From the NCBI GenBank assembly GCA_035530275.1, contig DATKVC010000015.1, forward strand, positions 439,272 through 503,271: a stretch of 64,000 bases of DNA, read 5' to 3'. This DNA is from CAIJMU01 sp035530275 (GTDB taxonomy: Bacteria; Spirochaetota; Spirochaetia; Treponematales; Rectinemataceae). A program made the position numbers and the translations under genes. The notes below the pieces were generated by a model. It was not told where the DNA came from, did no database searches, and was given only the letters and a program-made list of their open reading frames with translations. This document shows, in pieces, positions 59,408 through 64,000 of this stretch (positions within the stretch are counted from its first letter, which is position 1; each line of letters begins with the position of its first letter).

Positions 59408-60858
59408 TTCGCATCTTGATCGCCGAGGACGAACTGGCTCCCGCGCGGTACCTGAAATCGCTCATCGAGCTTCAAGGCGAGGACTTCGAGGTGGTGGGCG
59501 TCGCCCGTCACGGCAAGGAAGCCCTCGAAATGGCCACTAGCCTCGATCCCGACATGTTGATCACCGATGTCCGCATGCCGCTGATGGATGGCATCGCGCT
59601 CCTTGAGGAATTCCGGCGGAGCTTCCCCGCCATCCCGACCCTGATCGTCAGCGGCTTCCAGGAGTTCGAATATGCGAGGAAGGCGCTAGCCCTGGGCGTG
59701 AACGACTATCTCCTCAAGCCGGTGGACCCGGCCAAGCTCCGCAAGCTCCTCGATGATTTGGGGGGGCGAATCAAGACTCGTCGCAGGGAGAGGCTTCTCG
59801 GCGATGTCGAACGCCTCATCGAGGACCTGGCGCCAGAGGGACCGACCCCGCGACGCTTCCTGATCGCCCTCGTCCGCGACGGCGGCCCGCTACTTCAGTC
59901 CCAATTGTCACGAATTATCAACGATGGTCCGAATTGGGATGGAGATTTGCTCCGTTTTCCCGGTCGCGATTCGCGGGAGTTCCTCTATTTGGCAGACGCC
60001 GATTTGGTGCGACGTGACGTCTTGGAGTCCCGACTCGAGGCCGAAACCGAATGTCTGAAGTGGGAGACCCGCACAATCCTGTTTCCCGAGCATTCGGTCG
60101 TCGCTACGGAACTATCGAGGACGGTGCGGGAACTGGGGCTCGAACTCGATCGGTTCGTGACCATTGGCCGCCGAACGACCATCGGGCGTCCGCTCAAGGA
60201 GTCCCATCAGGTCGAACTGGAGGCGATAACGGCGCAGCAAATCAGATTGGCCCTCCATGCCCGCGCGCTTAACTCGATAAAGGCGACGATCGGCGATCAG
60301 GTGGGGCGCTGGTGTCGTTGCGCCGGAACCGCTCGAGAGGTCATCCAGAGCCTCAGGCAGATCCTGTTCCTGGCCCAGGAGGAATCGGCGGGGCGACGCG
60401 AGGCCGCGGCGGATTGGGAGTTCCTCCTTGAACAGGGAATATCCCGATCGGACACGATCGAGGAGGTCATCGAGCTGGCGCAGGGCCTTTTCATGCAGGT
60501 CGCGGGCCTCGAGGGCATGGAGAGCGGGCCTACCGACGCGCCGGAGACGCACCAGCGGGTCAGACGCTTCCTTCAGAGCCACTATGCGGAACCCTTGTCG
60601 CTCGCGCTTGTGTGCGAGCGTTTCGCGATCAGCCAGACCTATCTGAGCAAGCTATTCCGACGCTACGATTCCTGCACCTTCCACGATTATCTCACCCATT
60701 TGAGGCTTGACGCTGCCGAGCGCTTATTAAAGGAGAATCCCGGGATGGGGCTCAAGACGGTGGCGGCCTGCGTCGGCTATCAAGATCAGTTCCACTTCAG
60801 CCGAGCCTTCAAGGCGGCGAAGGGGATTTCTCCTTCGGAGCTGCGAAGCCGAAACTGA
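59404..60858 (+). CDS. YesN-type response regulator with AraC output
   Basis: 484 residues starting at GTG 59404, inside the kinase stop. A receiver domain (1-120) has the acidic pair in AEDE, phospho-Asp55 in ITDVRMPLMDG, and Lys in YLLKPVDP. A long middle region follows, then an AraC/XylS domain at about 385-484 with LSLALVCERFAISQTYLSKLFRR and GLKTVAACVGYQDQFHFSRAFK. It should switch on the sugar-uptake operon that begins 96 bases downstream. Confidence 0.92.
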   Translation: MIRILIAEDELAPARYLKSLIELQGEDFEVVGVARHGKEALEMATSLDPDMLITDVRMPLMDGIALLEEFRRSFPAIPTLIVSGFQEFEYARKALALGVNDYLLKPVDPAKLRKLLDDLGGRIKTRRRERLLGDVERLIEDLAPEGPTPRRFLIALVRDGGPLLQSQLSRIINDGPNWDGDLLRFPGRDSREFLYLADADLVRRDVLESRLEAETECLKWETRTILFPEHSVVATELSRTVRELGLELDRFVTIGRRTTIGRPLKESHQVELEAITAQQIRLALHARALNSIKATIGDQVGRWCRCAGTAREVIQSLRQILFLAQEESAGRREAAADWEFLLEQGISRSDTIEEVIELAQGLFMQVAGLEGMESGPTDAPETHQRVRRFLQSHYAEPLSLALVCERFAISQTYLSKLFRRYDSCTFHDYLTHLRLDAAERLLKENPGMGLKTVAACVGYQDQFHFSRAFKAAKGISPSELRSRN

Positions 60859-60953
60859 AATGCCCCGCATTCAGGCTTGGATTGCGCATGGACCGTTTTC
60901 GCGGAAGGGGTTGATAGTCTCCTCGAAATTCGATCTCAATCAGGAGGCGACCC

Positions 60954-62225
60954 ATGAAAAGAACGCTGTCGGCATTGCTTTGCATCGCGGCGTTTTCCCT
61001 CGGCGCGGCGACAGCCGCCGCCGCTCAGACCAAGGAACTCACCCTGCTCGTCGACAATCAGTCGAACGTGATCGGGCTCAAGGCGGTGGCCCAGGCCTTC
61101 ACGGATAAGACAGGCACGAAGGTGACCTTCGATCTTCGACCGGGCGGGGCGGAGGGCGACAATCTCGTCCGCACACGATTGGCGACCGGCGACATGGATG
61201 ATCTGAGCTATTACAATTCCGGCTCGCTCTTCATGGCCTTGAATCCCGCGAAAAATTTCGTCGACCTGACCGGCGAGACCTTCATGGCCCCTGTCATCGA
61301 TTCCTTCAAGGGCGTCGTGAGCGTCGACGGCAGAGTCTACGCCGCGCCCGCGGCGACCATCATGGGCGGCGGCTGGTACTACAACAAGGCCATCTACGCC
61401 AAGCTCGGACTAAAGGTCCCAAAGACTTGGGCCCAGCTCATGTCCAACCTCGAAAAGATCAAGGCAGCTGGAATAGTCCCCGTCGAGGCTTCCTACAAGG
61501 ATTCCTGGACGGCCCAGATTCTCATTCTCGCGGACAACTATAACGTTCTCGCCAAGAACCCTTCATGGGCCCAGGACTACACCGCTCACAAGGCTGGATT
61601 CGCGAACACGCCTTCGGCTCTGCGCGGATTCGAGAAGCTCTACGAGATCTACAAAAAGGGCTACATCAACAAGGACGCCTCGGCGACGACCTACGATCTC
61701 GCGATCAAGGCCTTAGCCGACGGCAAAGCCGCGCATTATCCGATGCTGAGTTTCGCGACGGCGGCCATCGCGAGCCTGAACCCCGCCAAGGCCAACGATA
61801 TCGGGTATTTCGCCCAACCGAGCGACGACGCGTCGGTCAACGGCCTCACGATCTGGATGCCCGCTGGGCTCGCCATCTACAAGGCTTCTCCGAACATCGA
61901 GGCGGCCAAGGCCTTCCTTGCCTTCTTGCTCTCTCCCGAGGGCATGGCCGTCAACATGGCGGCGGTGAAGCCTGACGGTCCTTGGGCCGTCAAGGGAATC
62001 AAACTCCCCGAGGACCTGCAGGGCGCCACGAAGGACATGCTGCCCTACATCGATTCCGGTCGGACGGCCCCGGCACTCGAATTCCTGTCGCCCATCAAGG
62101 GCCCCAATCTGCCTCAAATTTCCGTGCAGACCGGCTTGGCCCTGAAGCCGCCGATCGAGGACGCCAGGGAATACGACCAGGACGTCGCGAAACAGGCGAA
62201 GCAGCTCGGCCTCTCGGGCTGGTGA
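60954..62225 (+). CDS. Sugar ABC transporter substrate-binding protein (CUT1)
   Basis: 423 residues, signal peptide ALLCIAAFSLGAATAAAAQ, mature part with ELTLLVDNQSNVIGLKAVAQAF and the extracellular family-1 pattern (GGWYYNKAIYAKLGLKVPKTW; AAKAFLAFLLSPEGM). It captures a sugar or oligosaccharide outside the inner membrane and hands it to the two permeases that follow. AGGAGG precedes the ATG. First gene of the transporter operon controlled, most likely, by the YesM/YesN pair upstream. Confidence 0.92.
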   Translation: MKRTLSALLCIAAFSLGAATAAAAQTKELTLLVDNQSNVIGLKAVAQAFTDKTGTKVTFDLRPGGAEGDNLVRTRLATGDMDDLSYYNSGSLFMALNPAKNFVDLTGETFMAPVIDSFKGVVSVDGRVYAAPAATIMGGGWYYNKAIYAKLGLKVPKTWAQLMSNLEKIKAAGIVPVEASYKDSWTAQILILADNYNVLAKNPSWAQDYTAHKAGFANTPSALRGFEKLYEIYKKGYINKDASATTYDLAIKALADGKAAHYPMLSFATAAIASLNPAKANDIGYFAQPSDDASVNGLTIWMPAGLAIYKASPNIEAAKAFLAFLLSPEGMAVNMAAVKPDGPWAVKGIKLPEDLQGATKDMLPYIDSGRTAPALEFLSPIKGPNLPQISVQTGLALKPPIEDAREYDQDVAKQAKQLGLSGW

Positions 62226-62229
62226 TCTG

Positions 62230-63150
62230 ATGTCCCGCCGCGGGGGCGTGCCCCGCGGCGCGCGTATTCGAACGGGGATACCCTTGAACTCCTTGAACAC
62301 GAAGACCTATCCGTACGCCTTCCTGGTTCCGGCCGGGGTCGTCTATGGACTCCTCTTCCTCCTTCCCACGATCATGTCGTTCTTCTTCGGTATGACTCGG
62401 TGGACCCTTACCGATTGGCAATTCACCGGACTCGACAACTTCGTCACCTTTTTTTCGGAGCCCTCGTTGAATATCGGTATTATCAATACCCTCATCTATG
62501 CGGTCGTCACCTCCGGGCTCAAGGTCGTCCTCGGTTTCGCCCTCGCCGTACTTTTGACATCCCGGCTCAAGAGCAAGAACCTCATCCGTTCCATCATCTT
62601 CTTCCCGACCCTTCTGAGCACCATAGCCGTGGGCATCACCTTCTCGAACCTGTTCCACCCCACGATGGGGGCGATCAACGGCCTCTTGGCCGGGGTCGGC
62701 ATCCAGGGGCCCGATTGGCTCGGCGATGTAAGAATCGCCCTCCTGTCGGTCGCCTTCGTCGATGTCTGGAAGGGCGTCGGCATAGCCCTCGTGATCTTCA
62801 TAGCCGGCATCATGTCCATTCCCGGCCATTACTACGAGGCTTTGGCCATAGACGGTGGCAACGCCAGGCACAAGTTGTTCGCCTTGACCATCCCGCTGGC
62901 TCGGCCCGCCATCAATTCCGTGATTCTGCTGTCCTTTATCGGCGGCCTCAGGACCTTCGACCTCGTCTGGACGATGACGGGCGGCGGTCCGGGCTTCACG
63001 ACCGACCTCGTGGCCTCGATCATTTACAAGCAATACCAGGGCGGGTTCTATGGCCTCGCCACCGCAGGCAACGTCCTCCTCGTCGTCCTCGTGTCGGCGT
63101 TGGTCGTCCCGCTTTCCCGTTTCCTTTCCAGGTCCGAGGTCGACCTATGA
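62230..63150 (+). CDS. Sugar ABC transporter permease 1 (MalF/UgpA-like)
   Basis: 306 residues with six hydrophobic segments starting AFLVPAGVVYGLLFLLPTIM. The ATPase-coupling EAA loop is EALAIDGGNARHKLFALTIPLARP, in the standard place, and the RTFDLVWTMTGGGP motif is typical of CUT1 permeases. ATG at 62230 lies five bases after the binding-protein stop; the ribosome site is weak and a TTG at 62284 is an alternative that would remove an odd Arg-rich start. The stop overlaps the next start (ATGA). Confidence 0.92.
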   Translation: MSRRGGVPRGARIRTGIPLNSLNTKTYPYAFLVPAGVVYGLLFLLPTIMSFFFGMTRWTLTDWQFTGLDNFVTFFSEPSLNIGIINTLIYAVVTSGLKVVLGFALAVLLTSRLKSKNLIRSIIFFPTLLSTIAVGITFSNLFHPTMGAINGLLAGVGIQGPDWLGDVRIALLSVAFVDVWKGVGIALVIFIAGIMSIPGHYYEALAIDGGNARHKLFALTIPLARPAINSVILLSFIGGLRTFDLVWTMTGGGPGFTTDLVASIIYKQYQGGFYGLATAGNVLLVVLVSALVVPLSRFLSRSEVDL

Positions 63151-63863
63151 GACGCGCATTCGGCCCCCTACGCATCGGCCTCGAGTTCCTGGCCGTCGCC
63201 GCGGCCCTCGCGATATTCGTGGGACCTCTGCTCTTTATCCTTTTCACCGCCGGCAAGAACTCCCAGGAGGCGGCGGCGATGAACCTAAGCCTTCCCGCCC
63301 ATCCTCAGTATTGGAAGAATATCGTCGCCGTCGTCCAGGCCTCCAACTACATGTTGGTCAGGGCCTTCGTCAACAGCCTGATTCTCACCGTCTCCTCGAT
63401 GGCGATCTTGGTCTTCGTGAGTTCCATGGCGGGCTTCGTCATGGAACGCCGCCGAGGCAAATTCATCGCTCCAGCCCATTTTCTCATCTTGGTCGGCCTG
63501 ATGCTGCCGCCATCCGTAATCACAACCATCTGGGTTCTCCAGGGCCTCGCCCTTTACAAGACCCTCGCGGGGCTGATTCTCGTCGAGGTGGCGCTCGGAT
63601 TTCCCTTCGCGGTCCTCCTTTACCGGGCCTTCATGGTGACCGTGCCGCGAGAGCTGGACGAAGCCGCCCTCATGGAGGGCGCCAGCTCCGGCCAACTCTT
63701 TTTCCGCATAATCTTTCCCTTGCTGCAACCGGTGTCGGCGACAGTCATCGTGCTCTCGTCGGTCAATGTCTTTAACGATTTCGTCAACCCGCTTTATTTC
63801 CTGCCCGGCGCTAAGAACGCGACCATCCAGCTCACTCTGTACAATTTCCTTTCCCGGTACTGA
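63147..63863 (+). CDS. Sugar ABC transporter permease 2 (MalG-like), truncated at the 3' end
   Basis: 238 residues; MalG-type permeases are normally 270-290. The EAA loop DEAALMEGASSGQLFFRIIFPLLQP and the VFNDFVNPLYFLPG motif are present, but the sequence ends at TLYNFLSRY, in the loop that normally continues with the last membrane helix and C-terminus. The stop TGA falls exactly where IS-end-like sequence begins, so an insertion has removed about the last 40 residues. The transporter is probably impaired unless the remaining form functions. Confidence 0.88.
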   Translation: MRRAFGPLRIGLEFLAVAAALAIFVGPLLFILFTAGKNSQEAAAMNLSLPAHPQYWKNIVAVVQASNYMLVRAFVNSLILTVSSMAILVFVSSMAGFVMERRRGKFIAPAHFLILVGLMLPPSVITTIWVLQGLALYKTLAGLILVEVALGFPFAVLLYRAFMVTVPRELDEAALMEGASSGQLFFRIIFPLLQPVSATVIVLSSVNVFNDFVNPLYFLPGAKNATIQLTLYNFLSRY

Positions 63864-64000
63864 GTATTCCGGCGCAAAGTTGCCACCGTTCCGGTCCAAA
63901 GTTGCCACCCATTCCGGCGGATGGTTGCCACCCATTCCGGGCCATGGTTGCCACTTTTCAGGGGTGTAGCGGAATAACACACTGGGGAGCTAGGGCATTC
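63861..64000. mobile_element. Terminal region of an IS21-type insertion sequence
   Basis: Beginning TGAGTATTCCGGCGCAAAG directly after the permease sequence, four near-copies of the composite word ATTCCGG-(7-8)-TTGCCACC occur at 22-23-base spacing (63866, 63888, 63911, 63934). Repeated transposase-binding sites of this form next to the terminus are typical of IS21-family ends. The transposase genes would lie beyond base 64000. Exact left boundary near 63861; the family assignment is from memory of such ends and unverified. Confidence 0.6.

Overview
The window is GC-rich chromosomal DNA (my impression is a little over 60% GC) from a Gram-negative-type bacterium. The best guess is a free-living member of the Spirochaetota. 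The reasons are a large set of predicted secreted lipoproteins, a FecR-domain protein coupled to a class III nucleotide cyclase, a predicted outer-membrane barrel protein ending in Phe, and several family-5 and CUT1 ABC uptake genes with no ATPase beside them. This placement is inferred from gene content; there is no rRNA or other marker gene here. No tRNA, rRNA, CRISPR array or riboswitch was seen.

0-10 kb, metabolism: the tail of a gene that may be a chemoreceptor, an Nramp Mn/Fe transporter with a tandem universal stress protein, an alpha/beta hydrolase, malate:quinone oxidoreductase, a lone CheY-type receiver, a hydantoinase/oxoprolinase-type protein and a long-chain acyl-CoA synthetase. 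A 441-bp array of exactly 21 units of 21 bp follows (9701-10141).

10.3-18.2 kb, defence island: an MNT nucleotidyltransferase with only a stub of a possible HEPN partner, a complete type I restriction-modification operon (hsdM-hsdS-hsdR), and a two-gene module encoding a small protein and a DUF2335 membrane protein. That module lies between two gap-free 387-bp copies of the hsdR 3' end.

18.2-36.9 kb, mixed housekeeping and signalling: a NIPSNAP-like small protein, a protein of unknown function, an M48 CAAX-type protease, a Uma2 nuclease, a type II NADH dehydrogenase, a Cache-HisKA_2 sensor kinase divergent from a cyclic-nucleotide-gated K+ channel, and a four-gene operon (HEAT-repeat secreted protein, unknown secreted protein, two Opp/Dpp-type permeases). 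Then come an ECF sigma factor operon, a MarR repressor divergent from an NAD-dependent epimerase over a perfect 16-bp palindrome, a decayed metallo-beta-lactamase gene, a 200-bp mosaic of pieces of two other genes of this window, and a membrane-bound AraC regulator.

36.9-52.6 kb, the most distinctive part: eight tightly packed or overlapping minus-strand genes. In transcription order they are five secreted lipoproteins (one with an InlB-type repeat, one with a six-blade NHL propeller, one with GLUG repeats, and at least three sharing a common core), a sensor adenylate cyclase, a 1340-residue FecR/fibronectin-like protein with a 404-residue internal tandem duplication, and a predicted outer-membrane barrel protein. 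It reads as one cell-surface sensing or adhesion locus wired to cyclic-nucleotide signalling.

52.8-64 kb, solute uptake: a long family-5 substrate-binding protein, a phosphatase-like protein with an altered active site, a pentapeptide-repeat protein, a YgjP-type metallopeptidase, and a YesM/YesN two-component pair directly upstream of a CUT1 sugar transporter (binding protein plus two permeases). The last permease is cut short by what looks like the end of an IS21-type insertion sequence that continues past the window.
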